Shown piece by piece: positions 1 through 10,003 of a DNA stretch of 64,000 nt (positions within the stretch are counted from its first letter, which is position 1; every line of letters starts with the position of its first letter). The stretch is from Enterococcus pallens ATCC BAA-351 (GTDB lineage: Bacteria; Bacillota; Bacilli; Lactobacillales; Enterococcaceae), in contig NZ_ASWD01000002.1 of assembly GCF_000407485.1 (NCBI RefSeq), positions 806,001 to 870,000 of the forward strand, read 5' to 3'. Both the position numbers and the translations under genes were made by a program. Under the pieces are notes generated by a model that was not told the DNA's origin, searched no databases, and saw only the letters and a list, made by a program, of their open reading frames with translations.

Positions 1-202
1 CCTTCTAAGTTTTCCGTTGCTAAGTCTCTTAAGTCAAAAGTTTTTTAACATATATGTAGTATCTACAAATAATTTAGTTTTAGTGTTATTGCTACCGTTT
101 GTCCAATCAATACTAATCAGTGTCCTGTCATACTTATTATTTCTTAAAATTAATCCTGCTACCAAAATGAAACAAGGTGATCCTAATGATTCGTTTAAAT
201 GA
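1..202 (+). CDS. C-terminal end of an ABC transporter permease (5' end outside window)
   Basis: The reading frame is open from the first base and ends at 202, so this is the tail of a longer gene. The visible 66 or so residues hold one or two strongly hydrophobic segments and end in NPATKMKQGDPNDSFK. A Pro-Ala followed by basic residues and Gly-Asp is a common ending of FtsX/MacB-type permeases. It overlaps the start of the next gene, an ABC ATPase-permease, which suggests a translationally coupled transport operon. The substrate cannot be told. TTG at 17 is a possible internal start, but I think the gene begins upstream of the window. Confidence 0.6.
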   Translation, partial: LLSFPLLSLLSQKFFNIYVVSTNNLVLVLLLPFVQSILISVLSYLLFLKINPATKMKQGDPNDSFK

Positions 203-2042
203 TGTCAGTAAAAAATACAAAGATTTGGATATATTACTTCATACAAATTATAGCTTTAAAGATTGTACGTTAACTTGCGTTTTAGGTGATAGTGGCTCTG
301 GTAAATCAACGTTATTAAATTTAATAGCAGGTTTAGATACAGAATATGAGGGTGTAATTGAAAATGTATGTTTTAAAGAGCCAAGCTTATCTAATAAAAA
401 CTTGTCTAATTATAGATTCAACAATGTAGGGTTCATTTTTCAAGATTATCATCTCTTAGACGGATATACAGTGATTGAAAATGTAATAATGGGTGTTCAT
501 TTAAACTCTGAATTGACTAAAGAGAAGAAAAAAGAAAAAGCATTAAAATTATTAACGGAACTGGGATTAAAAAATAAAGCAAACCAAATGGTGCATGAGT
601 TAAGCGGTGGTCAAAAACAAAGGGCTTCTATAGCAAGAGCACTAATGAACGATCCTAAAATAATTCTTGCAGATGAACCAACAGCTGCGTTAGATGAACT
701 AACTGGTGATGGTGTAATGAGGATACTAAAAAGATTGGCAAGAAATAGAACAGTGATTGTTATTACACATAGTGAAACAGTTTCAAAGTACGCCGATGAA
801 ATAGTTTGTTTAAAAAATCATACGCTAGAGATAGTGAAAGAAAAAGCTAAGCATGAATTAGACAACAACAAAGAAAATAAGTCTTTTAAAACTAAAGAAA
901 ACAAAGATATAGTTCCGAAAATCAACTCAAAATTACTTTTTGGGATCGCTATGAAGAATTTTAGAATACATTTTTTCAAAAACTTACTTGCTATCTTACT
1001 AATTTCATTAGGCTCGGTCTCCTTTATTGCGACACTAGGGATAAAAGGGACCATAAACAATGAAATACAGTTATTTAAAGAGAAAAATGCTTACTATAGT
1101 AAAGGATCAATTGCTTTTTCAAATAAGCCTTTATCTGAGGGGATTACTTATTTGCATTCATTGCCTAATGTTAAGGATGTTTATTATCAGTATAATCTTC
1201 AAAATATTAATCTTAAATACGATCATAAGAATAAACACTTAGATACTAAACCGCCAACATTGATTTCTTCAAATCTTTCGATGATTTATGGAGATATGCC
1301 TAAGGATAATAAGAATGAGATATGCTTATCTCTCAGTATTGCCTCCTCTTTAAATAAAAATATCAGTAAATTAGTTGGGAAATATATAGACTTTGAATAT
1401 TTTGATAAGCATGGAGAAAAAAATAGAATAAAAATGAAAGTCAGCGGCATTTCAAACGATTCTTTAGATAATTTTACAATGAGCACGAAGATGGAAAAGA
1501 AAATTTATAGAGAAATAAATAAAGGTAAGGCCTCTGCCATAGCATTTAGTGTAAAGAACTTTGAGGATATTCCCATAGTTCATCGCCAGCTGAAAAATGA
1601 AGGATATGATGTATATACTAAGGAAAAAGATATTCGTGCTTTCAAAAATAGTTTTGCTGATACTGTAAAGTTGTTCACACTATTATCCAATTTACTTTTG
1701 ATCATATTTATTTCTGTTAGTTTTATTATAATATATCGTATATCTATCACTAGATATTCTGAAATCGGTATATTAAGCTGTTTAGGATATAGTATCAAAA
1801 ATATTTCTAAGATATTGATAAGAGAAACGGCTCTATTTTGTATCCTGTCAATACTATTGAGTACACTATTACTTCTTAGTTTTTCTACTGTTTATAGCTA
1901 TAAATTGGGTTACAATTTAGATTTAAATTTCCAACTAGCTATGCTTTTATTATTGGTAAATATTGGCTTAGTTTTTGGAATAACTACTTTTGCTAATTAT
2001 CGATTGGTCAATATATCGCCTAGTCTGGCTTTGAAAAAATAA
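186..2042 (+). CDS. ABC transporter, fused ATP-binding and FtsX-type permease domains
   Basis: The N-terminal 220 residues form a complete ABC ATPase: Walker A GDSGSGKST, signature LSGGQKQR, Walker B ILADEPTAALD, and switch His in ITHSE. After a lysine-rich linker a first TM helix (about residue 265) is followed by an extracytoplasmic domain of about 220 residues and then three TM helices, the MacB/FtsX layout. Such fused proteins usually export peptides or lipoproteins or give resistance to antimicrobial peptides; the substrate here is unknown. I chose ATG 186, preceded by AAGGTGAT, over GTG 177. The gene overlaps the preceding permease fragment. Base composition is clearly more AT-rich than the PTS operon that follows, consistent with transfer. 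Confidence 0.85.
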   Translation: MIRLNDVSKKYKDLDILLHTNYSFKDCTLTCVLGDSGSGKSTLLNLIAGLDTEYEGVIENVCFKEPSLSNKNLSNYRFNNVGFIFQDYHLLDGYTVIENVIMGVHLNSELTKEKKKEKALKLLTELGLKNKANQMVHELSGGQKQRASIARALMNDPKIILADEPTAALDELTGDGVMRILKRLARNRTVIVITHSETVSKYADEIVCLKNHTLEIVKEKAKHELDNNKENKSFKTKENKDIVPKINSKLLFGIAMKNFRIHFFKNLLAILLISLGSVSFIATLGIKGTINNEIQLFKEKNAYYSKGSIAFSNKPLSEGITYLHSLPNVKDVYYQYNLQNINLKYDHKNKHLDTKPPTLISSNLSMIYGDMPKDNKNEICLSLSIASSLNKNISKLVGKYIDFEYFDKHGEKNRIKMKVSGISNDSLDNFTMSTKMEKKIYREINKGKASAIAFSVKNFEDIPIVHRQLKNEGYDVYTKEKDIRAFKNSFADTVKLFTLLSNLLLIIFISVSFIIIYRISITRYSEIGILSCLGYSIKNISKILIRETALFCILSILLSTLLLLSFSTVYSYKLGYNLDLNFQLAMLLLLVNIGLVFGITTFANYRLVNISPSLALKK

Positions 2043-2162
2043 GAGTTGAAATTTTTAGTTATCCTACCCATTTATCGTCAACAGGATATTGTTTTGTTTA
2101 CTACTCATTTACACACCGCATTTTTTCTGTCTAGCCTAGTATATCCAGTGAGATGTATTAAT

Positions 2163-2316
2163 CTCTACAATCGGGTAAAGCACTATGAAGAAAAAAGCAA
2201 AGCTGATTTAGAAGATAATCGTGGACAAAGAAAAGCTCAACAAGAAAGTTTGACACCAGAAGAAGCGTAAATAAGAATCACTCAACTCGAGGAACAAGTA
2301 AAACACAAGCAGACGA
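2163..2316 (+). pseudogene. Remnant of an IS3-family transposase OrfA
   Basis: The translation reads YNRVKHYEEKSKADLEDNRG, then QRKAQQESLTPEEA, a stop, and in the same frame IRITQLEEQVKHK. This matches the middle of IS3-type OrfA proteins, where a helix-turn-helix is followed by KYEE-x-LEDRRG, LTPEE and a KQLE leucine-zipper helix. There is no N-terminal HTH, an internal stop after LTPEEA, and no OrfB. It is a decayed insertion-sequence fragment at the edge of the AT-rich ABC region. No terminal inverted repeats were recognised. Confidence 0.6.
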
Positions 2317-2341
2317 ACCGTTCAAGACAGTTCGTCTGCTT
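2307..2341. terminator. Strong 12-bp hairpin at the 3' end of the PTS operon
   Basis: AAGCAGACGAAC (2307-2318) pairs perfectly with GTTCGTCTGCTT (2330-2341). It lies where the plus-strand remnant and the minus-strand operon converge and includes the last codons of the YczE-like gene. T-runs are short on both sides, so efficiency is uncertain. Confidence 0.6.
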
Positions 2342-2933
2342 TCATTCTCAAACTAACCTTTGTGCCTAGATTCAGAAACAATTGAATCGTAGGTCCTAAC
2401 AAAAAGATGGCAAATAATGTACCCCAGCCGACAAAGCTGCCTAGCAGCAAACCCGCTAAGACAATCAAGAAATCCAACAACACTCTTCCTCGTTGCAGCG
2501 AGACCTTTAACAAACTGCAAACACAAAACATCATGCCCTCTAAAGGTCCTGAGCCTAAATCAGCGGCTAAATATAAAGCTGTACCCGCAGCCATAATTAG
2601 AAAACCGAAGAAGGAAACCATCAGCTGATCGTGCAGCCCTTCAACACTGTCTATAAACGGCTGCACCCAGCGAATCGTTTCACCTACTAACAAAGTATTA
2701 ATCACACTGCCAATTCCCAGCATTTTTCGATTATATAAAAAACTGACTGCTAAAAATATTAGACTAATAATCTGACTCCAGCGGCCGAAGGGAATACTCG
2801 TATGCTGCATCAACCCACTGATTAAGGTACTAACCGAATCCATTCCCTGACCAGCAGTCACAATTACCTGTATCCCTAGTCCCATCAGCATTGTGCCGAT
2901 GCAGACCTGAATAATACGTCCGACTTTATTCAT
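2322..2933 (-). CDS. YczE/YyaS-type integral membrane protein
   Basis: About 203 residues, almost entirely hydrophobic, with five to six predicted TM helices. Motifs GLGIQVIVTAGQGMDSVSTL near the N-terminus and AADLGSGPLEGMMFC in the second half resemble the YczE/YitT-like membrane protein family, often encoded beside regulators; the molecular role of the family is not established. The start overlaps the stop of the PRD regulator (ATGAATAA), implying translational coupling. A TTG at 2942 in the same frame is an alternative start. The C-terminus lies inside the 2307-2341 hairpin. Confidence 0.7.
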   Translation of the reverse strand: MNKVGRIIQVCIGTMLMGLGIQVIVTAGQGMDSVSTLISGLMQHTSIPFGRWSQIISLIFLAVSFLYNRKMLGIGSVINTLLVGETIRWVQPFIDSVEGLHDQLMVSFFGFLIMAAGTALYLAADLGSGPLEGMMFCVCSLLKVSLQRGRVLLDFLIVLAGLLLGSFVGWGTLFAIFLLGPTIQLFLNLGTKVSLRMKADELS

Positions 2934-4824
2934 CCGCTTCAACCATCATTTTCAATTTCAAAATAAATTCATCATAATCCTCGCTCATACTCAGCTGCTT
3001 AGTGTTCACCGGCTCCGAAACGATCTCGATAAACTTCTCGAAGAAATCATTGAAGGTATTGGCTTCCTCCTTATTGATTGCAATAAAGGCCACCAGCTTC
3101 ACGGGGTAATTCGCCCAGATTAGCGGCTCTTGCAGTGTCATAATCGCAACTCCGCTTTTCTTGGCCTCAAGCTCAACCGAGTGAGGTACCGCAATCCCAG
3201 AAGGAAAGCTGGTGGGTGACATGCGCTCCCGTTTTTCTACTCGTTGAATAAAGTATTCATCCACCAAGTCAGCAGCTACCATTTGCTGGCACAGCTGTTG
3301 ACGAATCTCCTCTGGATTTAGTTCCGAGGGATCAATTTGGTTAAAATATAATTCCGGCAAAATAAAGGCATCAATGGCTTGATACATGCGTTTCTTTTCT
3401 CGCTGTGATTTGACTGCCTCTATTCGGTTTTCAATCTTTTTAATGTCCTTGGTGGTCAGAAAAGGATGAATAAACACTGAACCGGCATGCGCCGAGGCTA
3501 CCCTGCGATCCGTTGTCAACAGCAAGTCGCAAGCAGCCAAATTCTCAGCCTGACGCTCAGTGACTAGAACTACCAGACTATCACTGAATTTCTCCTGAAT
3601 TTGCTTGCTTAACTGCTGACCAATGTCGTGATAATCATTCACAATTAATCGAATAGTAATCTGATTTTGATGATGCCGCTTCGTCTCCAAAAAGGCGCCA
3701 ATGTGCAAAGCAATAAAGGAAATCTCATCGTCGTTGAACCAGATATCCAAGCGTTCCTGAATCAGCGAGGAGATGTACACTGCTAAGTCATAGGTCAAAG
3801 GATAGGCCGTTTTGATATCTAATAAGCTGCTGTTGCGAGTAAAGGTTTCATAATGAGAGCGGTAGTACAGACTTTGAATATGGATCGCCAGCTTATTGAA
3901 AAAATCCTGATCGTGCAGCTCCACTAAGTAGGTTTGCTCCACTTCATACAGTACATCCTTGAGTACACGGATAATTTTAGGATCAACAAAGGTCGATAGC
4001 TGCTGATCGCTCTCTTTTGCTAAGTTTTCGTTTTGCATACCAATAAATAATAAGGACAGCTGCTCTAATTCCATTTTCGAAAAATGAATGTCATATTCCT
4101 GAGCCAGCGAGTCGCCAATTTCTTCGGCTAATAAAAATTCTGGCTTCTCTTGTAATAGGGGAATGCTGGGGCCAATATTCAGACTGTGTCCTTGACGAAT
4201 CCGTTCAATACTAATGGCGTAATGCAGCACAATATTGTTCAAAGAATACTGATTGATCTGAATCTCGTGAGCTGCCAGCGTTTGTTGGATGGTCTGCTGC
4301 AGCTCTTCCAACGAAATGTAGCCAATCATCTGCTGAATACTGTGCTTTAGTTTTTCTTGCAGATCACTTTCGTTATACAGCAAAGAGATCAAATAGCGGC
4401 GTTTGGCCCGTTCTGGTCCCGTCAGCTTAACAAAATCCTGCTCAAAAGCAATCTGAATCGCATCGTTGGTAATTTCCTTTTTTAATTGCTGGATATCATT
4501 CTTTAAGGTTGATTCTGAGACAAACAGCTTTTCAGCCAGCTCAAAGACATCGACACCTTTAGAAGAATGCTTTAAAAGCTCAAGAAAAATGCGCGACTTT
4601 CGATCCTCCACCCCTTCTTCAGCAATTGCTACCGCTGAATTTAGCTGATAGCCTAAATGACTGGTTAAAACAAGTTCTGGTGTTTGCTGGTTGATTTTTG
4701 CGACACGATTGCGAATGGTTCGGGTTGTACATTGGCAGAATGCGGCCAGCTCCTTGGAGGTAACCCACTGCGGCTGCTTCTTTTCTAAAAATCCAACTAA
4801 TTCCTTTTCTTTTTCCGTCAGCAT
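2926..4824 (-). CDS. PRD-containing transcriptional regulator/antiterminator with PTS EIIA domain
   Basis: A 632-residue BglG/LicR/MtlR-type regulator. In order: an N-terminal HTH (LTEKEKELVGFL to TRTIRNRVAKI), a second HTH around VFELAEKLFVSESTLKNDIQ, two PRD domains carrying His in NIVLHYAISIERI and FIALHIGAFLE, a degenerate EIIB-like segment (LIVNDYHDIGQQL, without the usual Cys), and a C-terminal EIIA-Fru/Mtl-like domain with IAVPHS. By family knowledge, phosphorylation of the PRD and EIIA histidines by HPr and the EII proteins tunes activity to sugar supply. It lies downstream of the GH1 enzyme and very probably controls this operon. Start ATG 4824 follows GGGGTGAG. Confidence 0.85.
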   Translation of the reverse strand: MLTEKEKELVGFLEKKQPQWVTSKELAAFCQCTTRTIRNRVAKINQQTPELVLTSHLGYQLNSAVAIAEEGVEDRKSRIFLELLKHSSKGVDVFELAEKLFVSESTLKNDIQQLKKEITNDAIQIAFEQDFVKLTGPERAKRRYLISLLYNESDLQEKLKHSIQQMIGYISLEELQQTIQQTLAAHEIQINQYSLNNIVLHYAISIERIRQGHSLNIGPSIPLLQEKPEFLLAEEIGDSLAQEYDIHFSKMELEQLSLLFIGMQNENLAKESDQQLSTFVDPKIIRVLKDVLYEVEQTYLVELHDQDFFNKLAIHIQSLYYRSHYETFTRNSSLLDIKTAYPLTYDLAVYISSLIQERLDIWFNDDEISFIALHIGAFLETKRHHQNQITIRLIVNDYHDIGQQLSKQIQEKFSDSLVVLVTERQAENLAACDLLLTTDRRVASAHAGSVFIHPFLTTKDIKKIENRIEAVKSQREKKRMYQAIDAFILPELYFNQIDPSELNPEEIRQQLCQQMVAADLVDEYFIQRVEKRERMSPTSFPSGIAVPHSVELEAKKSGVAIMTLQEPLIWANYPVKLVAFIAINKEEANTFNDFFEKFIEIVSEPVNTKQLSMSEDYDEFILKLKMMVEADE

Positions 4825-4843
4825 CGTCTCACCCCTATTCAAA

Positions 4844-4872
4844 GAAAAGCTGGCCAAAGGGACCAGCTTTTC
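4844..4872 (-). terminator. Intra-operon hairpin between GH1 gene and regulator
   Basis: GAAAAGCTGG pairs with CCAGCTTTTC around a 9-nt loop, followed on the minus strand by a short T-rich tract. It sits just after the GH1 stop and before the regulator start, so it probably gives partial termination and lowers regulator expression relative to the PTS genes. Confidence 0.65.
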
Positions 4873-4878
4873 GATTCG

Positions 4879-6333
<1,455 letters not shown>

Positions 6334-6675
6334 TTATTTTTGACTAAACGCTTCAAAAAGCTTCACTAAATGCTCCCCAATTAAAATTTCGCTTTGAGCA
6401 GTCATCAAAGTATCCTGCGCATGACAAAACAATGTCGAGTAGCGTATCTGTTCACCTGAAGCCTCCAGCTGCAATGTATCCGTCTGAAGACCATGAGCGA
6501 CGACTACTTCCTTGCGAGCAGCTGTCACTTCAGTTTTAGCCTTTTCAAAATCCATTGTTTCTAAGCTTTCTAATGCCTGAACTAAATGATCTCGGGCATT
6601 GCCAGCATGAACCAGAATATTCATGGATAACTGGTTCAGCTGATCGTTTTCTTCTATATAAGTTGTCTCTTCCAT
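6334..6675 (-). CDS. PTS lactose/cellobiose-family EIIA component
   Basis: 113 residues, typical for EIIA-Lac. The protein is all-helical, with MNILVHAGNARDHLVQAL at the N-terminus and FCHAQDTLMTAQSE near residue 90, where the family carries its phosphorylatable His (HAQD). It passes phosphate from HPr to the EIIB encoded two genes upstream. ATG 6675 follows GGAGGTCGCAT. The gene sits between the EIIC gene and the GH1 gene, with 28 bp and 12 bp gaps, consistent with one operon. Confidence 0.9.
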   Translation of the reverse strand: MEETTYIEENDQLNQLSMNILVHAGNARDHLVQALESLETMDFEKAKTEVTAARKEVVVAHGLQTDTLQLEASGEQIRYSTLFCHAQDTLMTAQSEILIGEHLVKLFEAFSQK

Positions 6676-6703
6676 ATGCGACCTCCTGCTTTCGTTGCTA
6701 AGC

Positions 6704-7972
6704 TTATTGTGCTGCTGCGTTCATTTGTGCTTCTTCTAATGCATCCTTTTCTTCCTGTTTCAATAAAGAGTTATCGTAAGCCTTAAAGAATGGCAGGAAG
6801 ATCAACCAAGTTACCGCAAAAATAATGACACTTACTACAATGGCCCGCCAATCCTGTGTTGCCAAATAAGAGGTGATTGGATAAGGCATATACCATAATA
6901 AGAACGTCTGGGAAGGGATATTTACCAGCCCCAAGGACATCGTCACATAAGCAATAGTCGGAACAATAATACTGTTGATCCACATTGGCACCATCAAGTA
7001 AGGGTTAAATGCAATCGGTGCACCAAACACCAGCGGTTCATTAATATTAAAGATGGACGGAACAATGATCGCCTTACCAATCGCCTTCAGCTGAGCGGAA
7101 CGACTCAAAATCAGCATCATTACTGACAAGGCCAGCGTAGTTCCAATTCCTCCCATCGAAGAAAAAGCATAACAAGTTTCTTGCGTAGCGATATGCATAG
7201 CTTCGCCGCCACTTGCGACTGCTTGGGCATTTTCCGCTAGACCTGACATATACACCGGATAGATTACCGGCATCATTACCCAACCAGAGATCCCAAAGGT
7301 ATATAAGAATACCGGAATAAAAACGGATAACACAAAACCAGGGTAAGATTGAACAATTTTCGCCAGTGGGCTGAAAATCAAGATAATCACATCAAAGAAA
7401 TCCACTTGCATTTGGAAGGTAATTAACCAACCGACAAATAAAACAAAGGTAATCGGCAGCAAGCTGTTAAACCAACCCACCACGAAATCTGGAATCGGCG
7501 TATCTTCATCAAAGAATGATTTCTTGACAGCTAAATTCATAACAAACGCCACGAATAGTCCAGTAACAATTGACAAGAACATCCCAGTTGACCCAAAACG
7601 AGAAAGAATAAAAATTGCTTCGCCATCCTCCGTAATCGTCGGAAACAGCAGCATCATAAACAGAACCAATGAGGTAGAACCGGAAATCAGCTTTTGCCCG
7701 CCGTGACCTTTCTTTTCCATTAAATAGTAAGGAATTAGAAAAGCGACGACTAACCCATACATCCCAAAGGAGAAGCTGCTGATCATAGAAAAGTCTGGCA
7801 TCCCACTAAAAATGTTCCCCAATAAAGAAACGACTGTCACTAACGAACCCACAAATACTAAAGGCAGTGCAATCATAATCGAATCCTGAATCGCTGAAAT
7901 CCACGGATTCTTCACGACCTTATTCACCTTAGGAGCAAAGGATTCCGTCATAAATTTCATAATATTATCCAT
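6704..7972 (-). CDS. PTS cellobiose-type EIIC permease
   Basis: About 422 residues with around ten TM helices and the EIIC-Lac/Cel features NPWISAIQDSIMIALPLVF at the N-terminus and FNINEPLVFGAPIAFNPYL in the substrate-loop region. It forms the transmembrane sugar channel and works with the separate EIIA and EIIB proteins of this operon. ATG 7972 follows GGAGG with an 8-nt spacer; an in-frame TTG immediately upstream is less likely. The specific sugar is inferred to be a beta-glucoside such as cellobiose because of the GH1 partner. Confidence 0.9.
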   Translation of the reverse strand: MDNIMKFMTESFAPKVNKVVKNPWISAIQDSIMIALPLVFVGSLVTVVSLLGNIFSGMPDFSMISSFSFGMYGLVVAFLIPYYLMEKKGHGGQKLISGSTSLVLFMMLLFPTITEDGEAIFILSRFGSTGMFLSIVTGLFVAFVMNLAVKKSFFDEDTPIPDFVVGWFNSLLPITFVLFVGWLITFQMQVDFFDVIILIFSPLAKIVQSYPGFVLSVFIPVFLYTFGISGWVMMPVIYPVYMSGLAENAQAVASGGEAMHIATQETCYAFSSMGGIGTTLALSVMMLILSRSAQLKAIGKAIIVPSIFNINEPLVFGAPIAFNPYLMVPMWINSIIVPTIAYVTMSLGLVNIPSQTFLLWYMPYPITSYLATQDWRAIVVSVIIFAVTWLIFLPFFKAYDNSLLKQEEKDALEEAQMNAAAQ

Positions 7973-7975
7973 CAA

Positions 7976-8281
7976 TTAATCCTCCAAACTTAGAATCAAG
8001 TCCAACGCCTTTTCACCATTTAACGCTCCGTAAACATTTTGCGGAATTACCGCTGCTTTCACCTGTTTATCTTTTGTTTGTTCCTGAATATCATTTAGCA
8101 TGTAAGACAAATGAGGCCCAATCAGCAAGTAATCGATTTCATTAATTCGATCATCTAACTGTGATTCACTTGCCGCCTTTACCGTTACCCCCACGCCACG
8201 CTTCTTAGCTGCTTTTCTGATTGCTGCCGCCATAAACCCGCTGGAAGCACCGGACCCACAAATTAATAGAATATTTTTCAT
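7976..8281 (-). CDS. PTS cellobiose-type EIIB component
   Basis: 101 residues. The N-terminus ILLICGSGASSGFMAAAI has the EIIB-Lac/Cel active-site loop, with the phosphocysteine in CGSGASSG. It accepts phosphate from EIIA and phosphorylates the sugar as it passes through EIIC. ATG 8281 follows GGTGGAG; an in-frame start nine bases upstream is possible. It is the first gene of the PTS operon, about 33 bp downstream of a clear promoter -10, and its stop lies just before the EIIC start. Confidence 0.9.
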   Translation of the reverse strand: MKNILLICGSGASSGFMAAAIRKAAKKRGVGVTVKAASESQLDDRINEIDYLLIGPHLSYMLNDIQEQTKDKQVKAAVIPQNVYGALNGEKALDLILSLED

Positions 8282-8313
8282 TTTCTCCACCGCTCTCTTT
8301 TCTTGATACTCTT

Positions 8314-8342
8314 ATTATAGGAAGTCCAGACCTCCCCCACAA
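8314..8342 (-). promoter_or_regulatory. Sigma-A promoter of the PTS operon
   Basis: On the minus strand TTGTGG (8342-8337), a 17-bp spacer and TATAAT (8319-8314) stand about 33 bp upstream of the EIIB start. The perfect -10 and exact spacing make this a likely operon promoter. No convincing cre box or RAT-like terminator was seen beside it. Confidence 0.7.
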
Positions 8343-8433
8343 ACTTACTTTTTTCCTATGGGTAGGAAAGAGGAAAAAAGACTGGAAAGGATGCTTTCCA
8401 GCCTTGGATACTATATGATCGTGTATTTGATGG

Positions 8434-8463
8434 AAAAAACACCCAATCATCAGTGATTGAGTG
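8434..8463 (-). terminator. Terminator at the end of fibre locus A
   Basis: CACCCAATCA pairs with TGATTGAGTG around TCAG; on the minus strand a run of six T follows. It lies just after the winged-helix gene. Loci B and C end in hairpins of related sequence (CGCTCAATC). Confidence 0.85.
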
Positions 8464-8474
8464 CTCTTGGTTAA

Positions 8475-9242
8475 CTAATTCATCGCAGAATAATACTTTA
8501 ATTCTTCCAGCTGCTGAGAGTTTTCTAGCCAGTATTCGTAAAAGGAACTGCTTAATTTGTAGCCCCTGCCCCACAAGGTAGTGATGGTTTCGCCCTTAAT
8601 ACCATGCAATTCGAATTTGTGCTTCAATTTGTTGATTAAGCAAGATAGCTGGCTCATGTTTGAAGACGTACTGCCATCCTGCCACAAGTAATTGCATAGT
8701 TCTTGGCGAGATAAAACGCCACTAGTAGAGTAGGATTGGATGAGGCATTCAAAAACGCGTTTCTCTGTTTTGGAGAGACTCTTAATCAATAACTTCAAAT
8801 TATTCGGAGTGGTTTCCTCTCCTGGTGTCGTTGGGAAGTTCAGAATCTGATTACCTGTCACTGCATCTTGTTTCACTTGTTGCTGCAGTTCGTTCATTTT
8901 TTCGCGTAAAAGTTCATAGCTGGTTTCTTTTGATATCCAGTCGACTAGGCCTCGTTCTTGCCAGTAGGCCTGTTCTTCTTCATTCGGAATAGTTTCTACT
9001 ACTCGCAAAACCAATAGAGGATGATTTTTTAGCATTTGCAGAATATGTTCAACTTCCGAATTACATAAACTTTCACTCAAGATAATCCATTGGAAATAAG
9101 AAAGAAATGGGCTGATCGTTCCTGCTTTTAGCCGTTTGAACAGATCTGTTGAACAGAGAATTTCACAATTCATTCGTTGTAATTTCTGAACCAGCGGCTC
9201 TTCAGCCAAGGAGTTTTTCGTTAAAATAAGTACGTGTTGCAT
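8475..9242 (-). CDS. Winged-helix regulator with degenerate receiver domain (locus A)
   Basis: 255 residues. The C-terminal 100 residues form an OmpR/PhoB-type winged helix (LSKTEKRVFECLIQ, then SQLSCLINKLKHKF, ending TLWGRGYKLS, the usual wing). The N-terminal 120 residues follow a receiver-like pattern (HVLILTKN, WIILSE, PLLVLRV), but the acidic pair is TK and the phospho-acceptor Asp is Ser. It is therefore probably not a phosphorylated response regulator. It is the last gene of the locus, 18 bp after the tethered pseudo-recombinase. I infer a locus-specific regulator; its targets are unknown. Confidence 0.75.
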   Translation of the reverse strand: MQHVLILTKNSLAEEPLVQKLQRMNCEILCSTDLFKRLKAGTISPFLSYFQWIILSESLCNSEVEHILQMLKNHPLLVLRVVETIPNEEEQAYWQERGLVDWISKETSYELLREKMNELQQQVKQDAVTGNQILNFPTTPGEETTPNNLKLLIKSLSKTEKRVFECLIQSYSTSGVLSRQELCNYLWQDGSTSSNMSQLSCLINKLKHKFELHGIKGETITTLWGRGYKLSSSFYEYWLENSQQLEELKYYSAMN

Positions 9243-9259
9243 GGGGACTCACCTTCTCT

Positions 9260-10003
9260 TTAAATTTTTGGTGTTTTCTTCTCTTTCATGGGCGGCTTGG
9301 TCTCGATTTCTTCAGTATCAATCAGTACGTTCCACAGGATGACTAAAGTTACAACTACACAAATAGCTACTTGAATCCATAGCTGGTCAAAATAAGATTC
9401 AGCTAGTTTGATACTAAAAATTGCCAGCAGGAAACAAACCACTAGGATAATCGCTAGTTGGACTTGTTTTAGTTCCTGTTGCACACGATACGCTGTCTCT
9501 ATTGGTACACGTTTTTGCTGGGCTACCTGTCGAACGGAATTTTTCTCGGCTAAAAGCCAGATCATTTCACGATACAGCTTTCGTGCTTCTGGTTCCTTAC
9601 TAAACAAGGAGTAAGCATCTTTACTGCGATCTCGCTCTTTTCCTGCCTTGACTAGCACTGGATGGAGTAACCGATCGTTGCGTAAGGACCAACGAAAAAC
9701 TTGGCGCCATTCTTCAATGGTGAGTTGAGGCAGGTTCAATACATCCAAGGTTAACTCCTGTGTTTCCAACTGATCCAAGCAAGCCAGCAGCTGGCGATAA
9801 TCACGGGAAATAACTTCCCAAGAAGCAATTACTAGATGATCACCTGGTTGAGCAAAGTTCATTAATGCCTGGAATTCACTTGTTGGTGAATGTAGAGCTT
9901 CCACCTCTTGTGCGCCATCAGAAAAGAGTTCGTCCACTGGGTAATCTTCCAGCATATCCAATTGTTGGGTCAGTTGAAACCCGCGTGCATAGCCAAGATT
10001 CAT
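9260..10003 (-). CDS. Membrane-tethered, catalytically dead serine-recombinase homologue (locus A)
   Basis: 247 residues. Residues 1-110 align without gaps to the start of the resolvase/invertase catalytic domain (GYAR...TQQLD, then a helix and SRDYRQLLACLDQL). The catalytic Ser of the family motif YARVST is Phe (YARGFQ), and the conserved Arg residues equivalent to gamma-delta resolvase R45 and R68 are absent; the YAR and SR arginines remain. A Hin/resolvase-like helix-turn-helix (NSVRQVAQQKRVPIETAYRV) follows, then two TM helices (LAIILVVCFLLAIF and VAICVVVTLVILW) and a basic tail. It should bind DNA from the membrane but not recombine it. Its ATG overlaps the stop of the upstream mini-protein. 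Confidence 0.8.
   Translation of the reverse strand: MNLGYARGFQLTQQLDMLEDYPVDELFSDGAQEVEALHSPTSEFQALMNFAQPGDHLVIASWEVISRDYRQLLACLDQLETQELTLDVLNLPQLTIEEWRQVFRWSLRNDRLLHPVLVKAGKERDRSKDAYSLFSKEPEARKLYREMIWLLAEKNSVRQVAQQKRVPIETAYRVQQELKQVQLAIILVVCFLLAIFSIKLAESYFDQLWIQVAICVVVTLVILWNVLIDTEEIETKPPMKEKKTPKI

Noticed and set aside
2046-2162. Start of the open frame before the IS3 remnant as a genuine gene
   Set aside because: No start context or homology; it is only open sequence in front of the transposase fragment.
9260-10003. Active serine recombinase driving the inversion
   Set aside because: The nucleophile Ser and two key Arg residues are missing in all three copies.
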